Origin: Hymenobacter siberiensis
Lineage (GTDB): Bacteria; Bacteroidota; Bacteroidia; Cytophagales; Hymenobacteraceae
NCBI RefSeq assembly: GCF_018967865.2
Contig: NZ_JAHLZY020000001.1
Span: 186,001-250,000, forward strand
Reading direction: 5' to 3'
Length of the DNA stretch: 64,000 bases
Part shown: piece by piece, positions 1 to 8,031 of the stretch
Numbering within the stretch: the first letter of the stretch is position 1
Layout: every line of letters begins with the position of its first letter
The notes under the pieces: model-generated
What the model saw: the letters and a program-made list of their open reading frames with translations, nothing else
Databases searched by the model: none
What the model was told of the DNA's origin: nothing
Program-made: the position numbers and the translations under genes

Positions 1-105
1 GATGCTGAACAGAATCAGGTCGTAGATATCGACGAAATAGCCCAGCGCCGCCACAACGACGACAGCCGTGAACACGGTGGTTTTAGTAGGGTGGGAAGCT
101 TGCAT
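1..105 (-). CDS. MFS transporter, N-terminal fragment (runs off window)
   Basis: Thirty-five codons starting at an ATG on the minus strand and still open at base 1. The peptide has a short polar start, a first hydrophobic segment (VFTAVVVVAALGYF) and then the words VDIYDLILFSI, which is how the first transmembrane helix and following acidic motif of major facilitator superfamily sugar or metabolite permeases commonly read. Seen: start, hydrophobic helix and DxxD-like motif. Inferred: MFS membership and inner-membrane location; the substrate cannot be told from this fragment. A palindromic repeat lies directly upstream at 115-189. Confidence 0.6.
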   Translation of the reverse strand, partial: MQASHPTKTTVFTAVVVVAALGYFVDIYDLILFSI

Positions 106-114
106 GGCCGAAAT

Positions 115-189
115 GTAGCGCGGACTTTTAGTCCGCGAGGCCATTGGCACCCCTTGCTGTATCCCGTGCGGACTAAAAGTCCGCGTTAC
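115..189. repeat. GTAGC-type palindromic repeat, paired arms
   Basis: Two near-identical inverted arms (about 115-138 and 165-189) each contain the inner palindrome CGGACT...AGTCCG around a TTTTA/TAAAA centre. The element sits between two minus-strand genes, and its right arm encodes the last residues and TAG stop of the CDF transporter. It belongs to the same style of element as those at 6828, 13063, 51731 and 59351. Confidence 0.75.
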
Positions 190-1141
190 CGGCCTTTAGC
201 TCGCAGTGGCTGTGGCAGCCGCCGGGTAGCTCGCCATCTTCCACCTGCACGGTGCAGTGACGGATGTTGAATTCAATTTCGAGGCCCTTGGTGAGGGTGG
301 CCAGCCAGGCGGCATCGGCCCCACCGGGGCGCACGAGGTGGGCCATGAGGGCGGCATCGTGGCCGGCGCTGCTCAGGCTCCAGATGTGGAGGTCATGCAC
401 GGATTCGACTTCGGACTGCTGCAGCAGGTAGTTGCGCACGGCTTCGGGGTCGATGCCATCGGGCACGGCCTGCAGGCTCAGGCGCAGGCTGTCGCGCAGC
501 AGTCCCCACGAGCTGAAGACGATGATGCCCAGGATGATAAAGCTGATGGCCGGGTCGAGCCAGGTCCAGCCGGTGAGCAGCACCAGGCCACCGCCGGCCA
601 CTACGCCCGCGCTCACCAGCGCATCCACCATCATGTGCAGGTAGGCCCCGCGCACGTTCACGTCGGCCTTCTGCCCGCTGCGGAAAAGCAGGGCCGTGAC
701 GCCGTTCACCAAAATGCCAACGCCGGCCAGCAGCATCACCCAACGGCCGTTCACCGGCTCCGGGTGGCGCAGGTGGTCAATGGTTTCCCAGAGGATAAAG
801 CCCACTGCGGCGTAGAGCAGCGCCGTGTTCAGCAGCGCCGCCTGAATAGTTGCGCCCCGGTAGCCAAACGTGTAGCGCCGCGTGGCCGGCCTGCCTGCCA
901 GCCAGGCTGCGCCCCAGGCCAGGGCCAGGCTCAGCACGTCGCTCAGGTTGTGGCCGGCATCGGAGAGCAGGGCGCTGGAATTAGCCCAGAAGCCGCCAAT
1001 GGTTTCGGCAATCACAAAGGCCAGGTTGAGGCCGATGCCAATGGCAAAAGCGGCGCTGAAGCCGCCGCCGGGCGGCGGGGCGGCATGCTGGTGGCCGGCG
1101 TGCGAGTGGCCGGGGGCAGAATGGTCGTGGTCGTGGGGCAC
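173..1141 (-). CDS. Cation diffusion facilitator (CDF) metal efflux transporter
   Basis: A 322-residue inner-membrane metal/proton antiporter of the CDF family (CzcD/ZitB type). The N-terminus is His-rich (HDHDH, HSHAGHQH), a common cytosolic metal-binding tail. Six hydrophobic segments follow. The paired metal-site motifs are visible as D61xxH64xxxD68 (DAGHNLSD) in helix 2 and H169xxxD173 (HMMVD) in helix 5, the HD/HD arrangement typical of zinc-type members. The C-terminal domain has the usual LHIWSLSS...H signature. Start is GTG at 1141, giving the His-rich tail. The stop codon and last residues lie inside a palindromic repeat. Substrate is probably Zn2+ or Co2+, by family inference only. 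The neighbouring TonB receptor and His-rich small protein support a metal role. Confidence 0.93.
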   Translation of the reverse strand: MPHDHDHSAPGHSHAGHQHAAPPPGGGFSAAFAIGIGLNLAFVIAETIGGFWANSSALLSDAGHNLSDVLSLALAWGAAWLAGRPATRRYTFGYRGATIQAALLNTALLYAAVGFILWETIDHLRHPEPVNGRWVMLLAGVGILVNGVTALLFRSGQKADVNVRGAYLHMMVDALVSAGVVAGGGLVLLTGWTWLDPAISFIILGIIVFSSWGLLRDSLRLSLQAVPDGIDPEAVRNYLLQQSEVESVHDLHIWSLSSAGHDAALMAHLVRPGGADAAWLATLTKGLEIEFNIRHCTVQVEDGELPGGCHSHCELKAGNADF

Positions 1142-1246
1142 TGGGCGGAAAACTATTGGGGGCTGCGTCCTAAACGCAGGGCGGCGGGTTTTGGGTGCAT
1201 CGCTACCGTCAGCCCTTGGCCGCTGGAAACCAACACGCCCTAATTC

Positions 1247-1284
1247 AAAAAAAGCCGCCCGCCCTCCCCGGCGGGGAGAACGGG
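1247..1284 (-). terminator. Rho-independent terminator of TonB receptor gene
   Basis: On the minus strand, a GC-rich stem of about 12 pairs with some G-T pairs (1258-1284) is followed a few bases later by a run of seven T (plus-strand A-run 1247-1253). It lies about 30 bases after the receptor stop codon. Confidence 0.6.
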
Positions 1285-1314
1285 TTGACCTGGGGCAGTG
1301 CCGCCGCGTCGTCG

Positions 1315-3780
1315 TTACTTGAACGCCAGCGGCACCACCAGCCGCACGCTCACATTCCGGCCTTGGTTAAATACGCCGGTGCGCCCGTTCGCCACATTCA
1401 AATCGGCGTATTTCAACCGGCTCAAATGGCTCTGGTAGCCCACGTCGAACAGGTTATTGGCCGTGATGAACAGCGAGAAAAGCGTACGGCCCCGGGCATC
1501 GGCTAAATCGGTGCCGATGCCGGCGTTGATGAGCGTGTAGCCGGGCGTGGCCGTCTCGGTATCGAAGGCCGAGAAGTAGCGGTTCTGGGTGAAGGTGTGC
1601 TCCAGCTGCACGCGGGCGTAGGGATTGGTGATGCGCTGGCCCTGGCGGCGGAAGTTGGCCCGCAGCTCCGATTGCAGCCGGTCGCCGGGGATGAAGGGCA
1701 GGTATTTCTCGGCGGCGGCCACGTTCAGCTGCTCGGCGCGCACCATCGAGAACGAGTTTTCGAAGTGCAGCCAGTCGAGTGGGTGGGGGTGGAAATCGAA
1801 GCTGACCTCGCCGCCTACCAGCCGGGCCTGGCCCTGGGCGTACTTATAGGCGCGGGTGTCGTTGCGCAGCGAATCGCCCCCGCTGGCCGTGAGCAGCCGG
1901 CGCGTGAAAATGTAGTTGCTGATGCTGTTCTCAAACGCATCGACGCTGAACCGGACGTGGTCCGTGACGTAGCTCACGCCGGCATCCACCTGCAGGCTGG
2001 TTTCGGGGCGGAGGTTGTCGTTGCCGATTTCGTAGCGAATCGTGCCTTCATGCTTGCCGTTCGAGCCCAGCTCGGCAATGTTGGGGGCCCGGAAGCCGCG
2101 CGAGAGGTTGGCCTTCACCGTCAGCTTCTCATTCAGATTATACGCCGCGCCCAAGCTGCCGCTGTAGTTACGAAAAGTGCTCAGGAAGCCCGGAAACTTG
2201 ATTTCGGCATCGGGGTTCGCGCTAGTGGTGGGCCGCTCGCGGCCGTCGAGCAGCAGCTTATCGGCCGCAATCTGGCGCACGTCATACCGCAGTCCGCCGC
2301 TTATATCCAGCGCACCAATGGTTTTCTTGGCCACGCCAAACACGCCGCCCTCGCTCACGCGGTAGGCCGGAATCAGGAATTCCTGGCCCAGGTTCTGATT
2401 TTGCTGGTGCAGGCCGCTGGTGCCCACGGTCAGGTTCCAGCCGTTGCGCTCGGGCAGGAAATAGCGCAGCGAGTAGTCCACGGTGCGCAGCTGGAAGTAG
2501 AGCGAGGTTTCACTGGGGTCGAGCACGTTGCCGTATTCGCGGCGCAGGTTCTGCTGGTAGCTCACCTGCAGGCCGATGCGCCCGCCGTTCGGGCCCAGAA
2601 TGAAACTGTTGTCGGTACCGATGCGCAGGTGGTTAATCTGCTGCTGGGGCACGGCCAGGCCATAGCCGCGCAGGTCGCCGTCGGTCACGGGCACGCTCTG
2701 GGTCGAGTCGCCGCTGGGTACGTCTTTCACGAAGCGGCCGGTTTGCGGGTCACGGGCGCCCTCGGTCAGCCCCAGCCGCTGGTTGAACGTGCTGAAAGTC
2801 AGGTGCGAATAGCCCCAGCTTTTATTTACGCCCACGTAGCCGTTGGCGTCCCATTCATTAAAGCCCGAGTTGTACACCCGGCCGTCGTAGCGGTTCTGGT
2901 AGTCGCCGGCCACCTTGCGGGTACCCCGCGCCAGCCAGTTGAAGCCGTTGAGGTTGCCCGCGTTCTGAAAAGAATAGGCTTGCAGGTTGTTGTTGGTCTG
3001 GTAGTTGGCCGTGGCCGTGCCCGTGATGTGGCCTTCGGCAATGGGGTCGGGGGCCACGAAGTTGATAACCCCGGCCATCGCATCGGAGCCGTACAGCAGC
3101 GAGCCCGGCCCTTTGATAATCTCGGCCCGGTCCACGCTAAACTCGTCAATCTCAATGCCGTGCTCGTCGCCCCATTGCTGGCCTTCCTGCCTGGCCCCGT
3201 TGTTCAGGGTGATGACGCGGTTGTAGCCCAGCCCGCGCACCACGGGCTTGCTGATGGCCGCGCCGGTGGTAATCTGGCTCACGCCGGGCGTGTGCGCAAT
3301 GGCATCCACGAGGTTCGAGCCGGCCGTCTGGTTCAGCCGTGTATGGTCCACCACCGAGGTGGGGATGGGCGAGCGCCGCAACTGGGTGGCCTGCGACACG
3401 CCCGTCACCACCACCTGCCCAATCTCAGTGGCCGCCACCGTCAGCTTGAAATCGAGGGGTTGGCCGCTGCCCGTGTCCACGGTCTGCGACACGGTGTTGT
3501 AGCCCAGCGAGCGCACCTGCACCGTGAAGCGCCCCCGGGGCAGGCTGCTGAAGCTGAACGAGCCATCCGGCCCGGCCGCCGTGCCCTGCTTCAGGTCGTC
3601 GAAAATAATATTAGCCCCCGGCAGGCCCTCGCCGGTAGCCGCATCGGTAATGCGGCCGGTGAGGGGCGGGGCCATCGGGCGCACCCGCGCCGCCACGGGC
3701 GGGGCCGTTTGGGCAACAAGCGCCGTGGGCACTGCCGCTAGGCCCATCAATAAAGAAAACCGGGAAAGATTGAATGACAT
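1315..3780 (-). CDS. TonB-dependent outer-membrane receptor
   Basis: About 821 residues from the chosen start. An N-terminal signal peptide (MSFNLSRFSLLMGLAAVPTA, cleavage near VAQ) is followed by a carboxypeptidase-regulatory-like beta domain (GRITDAATGEGLPGANI), then a plug domain (NLVDAIAHTPGV, KGPGSLLYGSDAMAGVINF) and a long beta-barrel ending in a hydrophobic residue plus Lys. This is the standard layout of Bacteroidota TonB receptors, which import metals, siderophores, vitamins or glycans across the outer membrane with TonB energy. The gene is open further upstream to 3852, but the ATG at 3780 begins the signal peptide. Nearest neighbours are a metal exporter and a His-rich protein, so a metal complex is a reasonable but unproved substrate. 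Confidence 0.93.
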   Translation of the reverse strand: MSFNLSRFSLLMGLAAVPTALVAQTAPPVAARVRPMAPPLTGRITDAATGEGLPGANIIFDDLKQGTAAGPDGSFSFSSLPRGRFTVQVRSLGYNTVSQTVDTGSGQPLDFKLTVAATEIGQVVVTGVSQATQLRRSPIPTSVVDHTRLNQTAGSNLVDAIAHTPGVSQITTGAAISKPVVRGLGYNRVITLNNGARQEGQQWGDEHGIEIDEFSVDRAEIIKGPGSLLYGSDAMAGVINFVAPDPIAEGHITGTATANYQTNNNLQAYSFQNAGNLNGFNWLARGTRKVAGDYQNRYDGRVYNSGFNEWDANGYVGVNKSWGYSHLTFSTFNQRLGLTEGARDPQTGRFVKDVPSGDSTQSVPVTDGDLRGYGLAVPQQQINHLRIGTDNSFILGPNGGRIGLQVSYQQNLRREYGNVLDPSETSLYFQLRTVDYSLRYFLPERNGWNLTVGTSGLHQQNQNLGQEFLIPAYRVSEGGVFGVAKKTIGALDISGGLRYDVRQIAADKLLLDGRERPTTSANPDAEIKFPGFLSTFRNYSGSLGAAYNLNEKLTVKANLSRGFRAPNIAELGSNGKHEGTIRYEIGNDNLRPETSLQVDAGVSYVTDHVRFSVDAFENSISNYIFTRRLLTASGGDSLRNDTRAYKYAQGQARLVGGEVSFDFHPHPLDWLHFENSFSMVRAEQLNVAAAEKYLPFIPGDRLQSELRANFRRQGQRITNPYARVQLEHTFTQNRYFSAFDTETATPGYTLINAGIGTDLADARGRTLFSLFITANNLFDVGYQSHLSRLKYADLNVANGRTGVFNQGRNVSVRLVVPLAFK

Positions 3781-3876
3781 AAAAAAGCTAAAGCAGCCCG
3801 GCCCGTCAGCCGCTGCAAAAGCGCGGCTGCGGACAAGGTAGGGTATCACCAAAAAGAAAAAGGAATGCGCCGGAAG

Positions 3877-4227
3877 CTAGGCGCGGCAGGGCGGGCCGCG
3901 CAGCGACCGCGCAAAAAGCACCTCGCCCGCCGCTGGCCGCACGGGCGGCAGGGGCGGCGTGGCGGCGTAGTGCCGGGCCACGCGGTGCTGGGGCGCCGCC
4001 ACCGGCCCTGCCGCCTGAAACGCTACGTTGTAGAATTGCTCTACGTCGCAGTGCTGGTGCCGGGCGCTGACGAGGGCCTTGCCCTTGTGGCGAAAAGCCG
4101 GGGCCTGGGCCGGCTCCTCGGTGGTGTGGGCGTGGGGGTGCAGGGCCAGAATCCACGCCTCGGGCAGCAGCGTCCGCACGAGGCAGAGCAGCAGCAGCAG
4201 GGCTAAAGGTGAACGCAGGGCTTGCAC
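3877..4227 (-). CDS. Small His-rich membrane-anchored protein upstream of TonB receptor
   Basis: About 116 residues from a GTG at 4227 (an ATG at 4278 is possible). The first 25 residues form a hydrophobic signal/anchor (PLALLLLLCLVRTLLP). After it comes HPHAHTTEE and the cluster SARHQHCDVEQFYNVAF, i.e. closely spaced His and Cys followed by an aromatic stretch, which looks like a metal-binding site. The C-terminal half is Pro/Ala-rich. I do not recognise a named family; similar small proteins with His/Cys clusters are often found before TonB receptors in Bacteroidota. On the same strand and 96 bases before the receptor start, so probably co-transcribed with it. A CATCTTTG word lies just upstream of the GTG. 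Confidence 0.6.
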   Translation of the reverse strand: MQALRSPLALLLLLCLVRTLLPEAWILALHPHAHTTEEPAQAPAFRHKGKALVSARHQHCDVEQFYNVAFQAAGPVAAPQHRVARHYAATPPLPPVRPAAGEVLFARSLRGPPCRA

Positions 4228-4368
4228 AATACAAAGATGGCGGTAAACGCCGGAAGTTGCTCCGTAAATAAATTGCACGCGGCGTCACAGTTCACAAATC
4301 ATGGGCAGCGCATTTCTCGTATCGGTGCACTATCTTGCTGCCCGAGCGGCCTTTTAGCGCCTTTTTTT

Positions 4369-4875
4369 GTGATAATTAGCAATATTCCCGACTTGTCTTT
4401 GCAATACGACGAACAGCTGAGTCTGTTACGCATTGAATGGGCCTCCGGGGCCGACACTCGTACCCTACGCCAAAGTGCCGAGCAGCTCCTGGTCCTGGAC
4501 CGGGAGCTGGGCGTCCGCAATTTGTTGTTCAACATGAATACCTTTCCCGACATCTCGGTCTACGACCAGGTGTGGCTGGGCGTGAGCTGGATGCCGGGCA
4601 TTGTGAAGCTGCCGCTGGAGCGCGTGGTGCTCGTGAACCACCGCCACCGCGTGCACAACCAACTGGCCATCGACTCGCTGCTGGCCATGTTCCGGAGCAT
4701 CATCAGGTTTGATATTCAGTATTTCCCCCAGCCTGAGCCTGGCTTGCAATGGCTGGCCGACTATTCGGCGCGTCTGCCCGAGCTGCAGGCCGAGTGGGAT
4801 GCCGTATTTGGTCCCGGCCTGGTGCAGGCCGGTAGCCTCGAAGCCCCGCACCGGCACCAGCCCGAGCGGCTGTAG
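4369..4875 (+). CDS. Conserved hypothetical protein, STAS/SpoIIAA-like
   Basis: About 168 residues if translation starts at the GTG at 4369; the frame is open upstream but that part is low quality, so the start is uncertain. The body (LQYDEQLSLLRIEW, RNLLFNMNTFPDIS, VYDQVWLGVSWMP, LERVVLVNHRHRVHNQL) alternates short beta strands and helices in the way of the small STAS/SpoIIAA-like proteins common in Hymenobacter-type genomes. No catalytic motif is visible. It is divergent from the His-rich gene and about 120 bases before htpG. Function unknown; the family call is an inference from fold-like pattern only. Confidence 0.55.
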   Translation: MIISNIPDLSLQYDEQLSLLRIEWASGADTRTLRQSAEQLLVLDRELGVRNLLFNMNTFPDISVYDQVWLGVSWMPGIVKLPLERVVLVNHRHRVHNQLAIDSLLAMFRSIIRFDIQYFPQPEPGLQWLADYSARLPELQAEWDAVFGPGLVQAGSLEAPHRHQPERL

Positions 4876-5001
4876 CCCGCCGCCGCTGTCAATCTGACAG
4901 TCAAGTACCCCTTGGAACGTCCTTTGAAAGCTCCGGAAACCGTGGCCAGCGCCCGTGCGCCCGGCCATTCCGTCTGTATTCAACCGTTTCCCCTTTATAC
5001 C

Positions 5002-6822
5002 ATGCAAGAAACCGGCTCCATCTCCATCCACACCGAGAACATCTTCCCGATTATCAAGAAGTTCTTGTATTCCGACCACGAGATTTTCCTGCGCGAGCTG
5101 GTCAGCAATGCCGTCGATGCCACCCAAAAGCTGAAAAGCCTGGCCCAGCTGGGCGAGTACAAAGGCGAGCTGGGCGAGCTGAAAGTGCGCGTGACCGTGG
5201 ACAAGGAAGCCCGCAAAATCACGATTTCCGACCACGGCCTGGGCATGACCGGCGAGGAAATCAAGAAGTACATCAACCAGATTGCCTTCAGCGGCGCCAC
5301 CGAGTTTGTGGAGCAGTACAAGGACAAGGATGCCGCCACTAAGGACCAGATTATCGGACAGTTCGGCCTCGGTTTCTACTCCGCGTTCATGGTGGCCAAG
5401 GAGGTTGAAATCTTCTCGCAGAGCTACAAGGAAGGCACCGAAGCCGCCCACTGGACCTGTGATGGCAGCACGTCCTTCACCCTGGAAAGTACCGACAAGG
5501 CCGAGCGCGGCACCGACGTGGTGCTGAACGTGGCCGAAGATTCGGACGAGTTTCTGGAGGAAGCCCGCCTGCGCACCATCCTCACCAAGTACTGCAAGTT
5601 CCTGCCTATTCCGATTGAGTTCGAGGGCCAGCTAATCAACGATACCAACCCTATCTGGACCAAGCAGCCAAGCGAGCTGACCGATGAGGACTACAAGAAA
5701 TTCTACCAGGAGCTCTACCCCATGAGCATGGACGAGCCCCTGTTCTGGATTCACCTGAATGTGGACTACCCGTTCAATCTCACTGGTATTCTGTACTTCC
5801 CGAAGGTGAAGGACGAGCTCCAGTTTTCACGTAATAAGATTCAGCTGTACTCGCGCCAGGTGTTCATCACCGACGAGGTGAAGGACGTGGTGCCCGAGTT
5901 CCTGATGCTGCTGCACGGCGTGATTGACTCGCCCGACATCCCGCTGAACGTGAGCCGCAGCTTCCTGCAGGCCGACGCGGCTGTGCGCAAAATCAACACC
6001 TACATCACCAAGAAAGTGGCCGATAAGCTGAGCAGCCTGTTCAAGCAGGACCGGCCCGGCTACGAGGAGAAGTGGTCCGACATCGGCATGTTCGTGAAGT
6101 ACGGCATGCTGAGTGACGAGAAGTTCTACGACAAGGGTAAGGACTTCGTGCTGCTCAAGAATGTGGACGGCAAGCTGTTCACCATCAGCGAGTACACTGA
6201 GCACATTCAGGCCAACCAGCAGGACAAGGACGGTAACACCGTGGTGCTTTACACCAACGATGCCGAGCAGCAGCACGGCTACGTGGCCGCCGCCAAAGAA
6301 CGCGGCTACGACGTGCTGAACTTCGACCACATCCTTGACCCGCACTTCATCGGCCAGCTCGAGCAGAAGCTGGAAAAAACCAGCTTCAAGCGCGTGGATG
6401 CCGACACGGTGAGCAAGCTCATCGAGAAGGAAGGCACCACCGAAAGCGTGCTGACCGAAGACGACACCAAGAAGCTGGAGGAAAGCTTTACTACGGCCAT
6501 TGCCAACCCGGCCATGCACGTGAAAGTGGCCGCCCTCAGCCCGCAGGACGCCCCGGTTACCATCACCCAGAACGAATTCATGCGCCGCATGAAGGACATG
6601 CAGCGCACCGGCGGCGGCGGCGGCATGCAGATGTTCGGGGCCTTCCCCGAGTCGTACGACGTGACCGTGAACGCCAACCACCCGCTGGTAGCCAAAGTAC
6701 TGGCCGACGGCGGCGAGAAGCTCGCCAAGCAAGCGTTTGATTTGGCCCTTCTGGCCCAGGGGATGCTGAAAGGCGAAGCCCTGACGGCGTTTGTGAAGCG
6801 CAGCACGGAGTTGCTGGGCTAA
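5002..6822 (+). CDS. htpG: Molecular chaperone HtpG (Hsp90)
   Basis: A 606-residue cytosolic ATP-dependent chaperone. The GHKL ATPase domain is clear: FLRELVSNAVDA (helix with catalytic Glu and Mg-binding Asn), DHGLGMTGEEI (ATP-binding D-x-G-x-G), GATEF and IGQFGLGFYSAFMVA (lid and Gly-rich loop). The middle domain contains LYSRQVFITDE and the catalytic-loop region PLNVSRSFLQ. The C-terminal dimer domain ends in an Ala/Leu-rich helix. The ATG at 5002 gives the canonical QETGSISIHTENIF start; the frame continues upstream to 4912 but without Hsp90 sequence. A strong terminator follows at 6860. Length is usual for the bacterial family. Confidence 0.97.
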   Translation: MQETGSISIHTENIFPIIKKFLYSDHEIFLRELVSNAVDATQKLKSLAQLGEYKGELGELKVRVTVDKEARKITISDHGLGMTGEEIKKYINQIAFSGATEFVEQYKDKDAATKDQIIGQFGLGFYSAFMVAKEVEIFSQSYKEGTEAAHWTCDGSTSFTLESTDKAERGTDVVLNVAEDSDEFLEEARLRTILTKYCKFLPIPIEFEGQLINDTNPIWTKQPSELTDEDYKKFYQELYPMSMDEPLFWIHLNVDYPFNLTGILYFPKVKDELQFSRNKIQLYSRQVFITDEVKDVVPEFLMLLHGVIDSPDIPLNVSRSFLQADAAVRKINTYITKKVADKLSSLFKQDRPGYEEKWSDIGMFVKYGMLSDEKFYDKGKDFVLLKNVDGKLFTISEYTEHIQANQQDKDGNTVVLYTNDAEQQHGYVAAAKERGYDVLNFDHILDPHFIGQLEQKLEKTSFKRVDADTVSKLIEKEGTTESVLTEDDTKKLEESFTTAIANPAMHVKVAALSPQDAPVTITQNEFMRRMKDMQRTGGGGGMQMFGAFPESYDVTVNANHPLVAKVLADGGEKLAKQAFDLALLAQGMLKGEALTAFVKRSTELLG

Positions 6823-6827
6823 CGGAC

Positions 6828-6852
6828 GTAGCGTGGACTCTGCGAGTCCGCG
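6828..6852. repeat. GTAGC-type palindrome, single half-unit
   Basis: A solitary half of the palindrome family: GTAGCGTGGACTC then GAGTCCGCG, with a central TGC. It matches one arm of the paired element at 51731-51804 closely. It lies between the htpG stop and the htpG terminator. Confidence 0.55.
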
Positions 6853-6859
6853 AACCATA

Positions 6860-6896
6860 AAAAGCGGCCCCTGGCAATTTGCCAGGGGCCGCTTTT
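6860..6896 (+). terminator. Strong rho-independent terminator after htpG
   Basis: Perfect 18-bp inverted arms (6860-6877 and 6879-6896) around a single base, starting with AAAA and ending with TTTT. Symmetric, so it could work in both directions. Confidence 0.85.
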
Positions 6897-6945
6897 GCGT
6901 TAGCAGGCCGGCCGTTTGTACGCCCAATCTCCTACCTTGGCTTTC

Positions 6946-8031
6946 ATGCTTACGTCCCTCCGCACTCAGAATTTTCGCAGCATCCGCGACGCCTCGGTAA
7001 AGCTGGGGCAAGTCAACCTGTTTATCGGGCCGAACAACTCGGGCAAGTCAAATTTCTTGAAGGGGATTGAAGTAGCGGCTGCTCTACTATCAAACACAAA
7101 TAAGGACGGAAATATTGGGCGCAATAATCTGTCGAAATCATTGCAAAATAGGCCGTATGATTCTCCTGCTACTGTAGCTTTTATAACGGGATTCCGCGGT
7201 AATAATGGTGAAGAGGCAATTGTCACAACAGCCTTAAAAGATGACACTATCAGTCAGTACATAGCTGCTTCGGTAAAAGTGCTGAATAATCAAGGTGTCA
7301 TTAACCCCGAGTTACTTGATGGCCAGTTTCAAGCAACCCCGGCAGAAATTAGACAAGCAACGCAGGGTACAATCATATATAATATCAATCCGGAAAATCT
7401 GCGGGCAAGTGCTGGTCTGAAGAATATGCTCAGGCCAAGCGCTGATGGAGCAGATTTGGTAATGTTTTTATTTTATTTGGAACAGAATTATCGGGCTCAG
7501 GCGAAGAGGATACAAACAGATTTCAGAGAGTGTATTCGGGATTTGGTTCACGTTTCAACCGCTCCGGTTCCAGACGAACCGGGTAAGCTCAAGCTCAAAT
7601 TCTTCGACAAAAACGACGTCTGCTACTGGGCCGAAGAGGTATCCGAAGGTGTCCTCTACTTCCTGGCGCTACTCTGCATCGTGCACCAGCCCGACCCACC
7701 GAAACTATTGCTGCTGGAGGAGCCGGAGAAGGGCATTCACCCTCGCCGCATCAAGGAGGTGATGGATTTCATTTTTGAGCTGGCCGAGCTGCGGGGGATT
7801 CAGATTATTCTGACTTCGCACAGCCCCTATGTGGTCGACCATTTTGCGGATATTCCGGAGTACATTTCCGTATTCGACCGCGAAAATGACGAAACGGTGA
7901 TTCGCAATGCCGGCGACCTCATCAGTGAAAGCAACGCGCAGCTGGCCGCCGAAGGCAAGCCGCCCATTCGCTGCACCGATTCGCTGGGCGAGCATTGGGT
8001 ATCGGGCTTCCTGGGAGGCGTGCCGGCATGA
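6946..8031 (+). CDS. OLD/RecF-like AAA ATPase (candidate defence ATPase)
   Basis: About 361 residues from the ATG at 6946; a TTG at 6916 is in frame, but the usual family start (LTSLRTQNFRSIRDASV) begins here. Seen: Walker A GPNNSGKS at residues 28-35, an SEG signature-like word (EEVSEGVLYFLALL), Walker B LLLLEEPE at 254-261, and a switch His in TSHSPYVVD at 290-298. This is the single-polypeptide ABC/SMC-like ATPase head of AAA_15/AAA_21 proteins, as in OLD nucleases, AriA of PARIS, PtuA and related anti-phage systems. It lacks its own TOPRIM domain; the next gene supplies one, overlapping by ATGA. The stretch 7080-7560 is visibly AT-richer than neighbours, which suggests transfer. Defence role is inferred. 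Confidence 0.85.
   Translation: MLTSLRTQNFRSIRDASVKLGQVNLFIGPNNSGKSNFLKGIEVAAALLSNTNKDGNIGRNNLSKSLQNRPYDSPATVAFITGFRGNNGEEAIVTTALKDDTISQYIAASVKVLNNQGVINPELLDGQFQATPAEIRQATQGTIIYNINPENLRASAGLKNMLRPSADGADLVMFLFYLEQNYRAQAKRIQTDFRECIRDLVHVSTAPVPDEPGKLKLKFFDKNDVCYWAEEVSEGVLYFLALLCIVHQPDPPKLLLLEEPEKGIHPRRIKEVMDFIFELAELRGIQIILTSHSPYVVDHFADIPEYISVFDRENDETVIRNAGDLISESNAQLAAEGKPPIRCTDSLGEHWVSGFLGGVPA

Noticed and set aside
257..1243. Long plus-strand open frame antisense to the CDF gene (and similar long frames antisense to the TonB receptor, htpG and alkaline phosphatase)
   Set aside because: They are rich in His, Ala, Gly and Val, have no family motifs, and arise because GC-rich codons leave few stops on the opposite strand.
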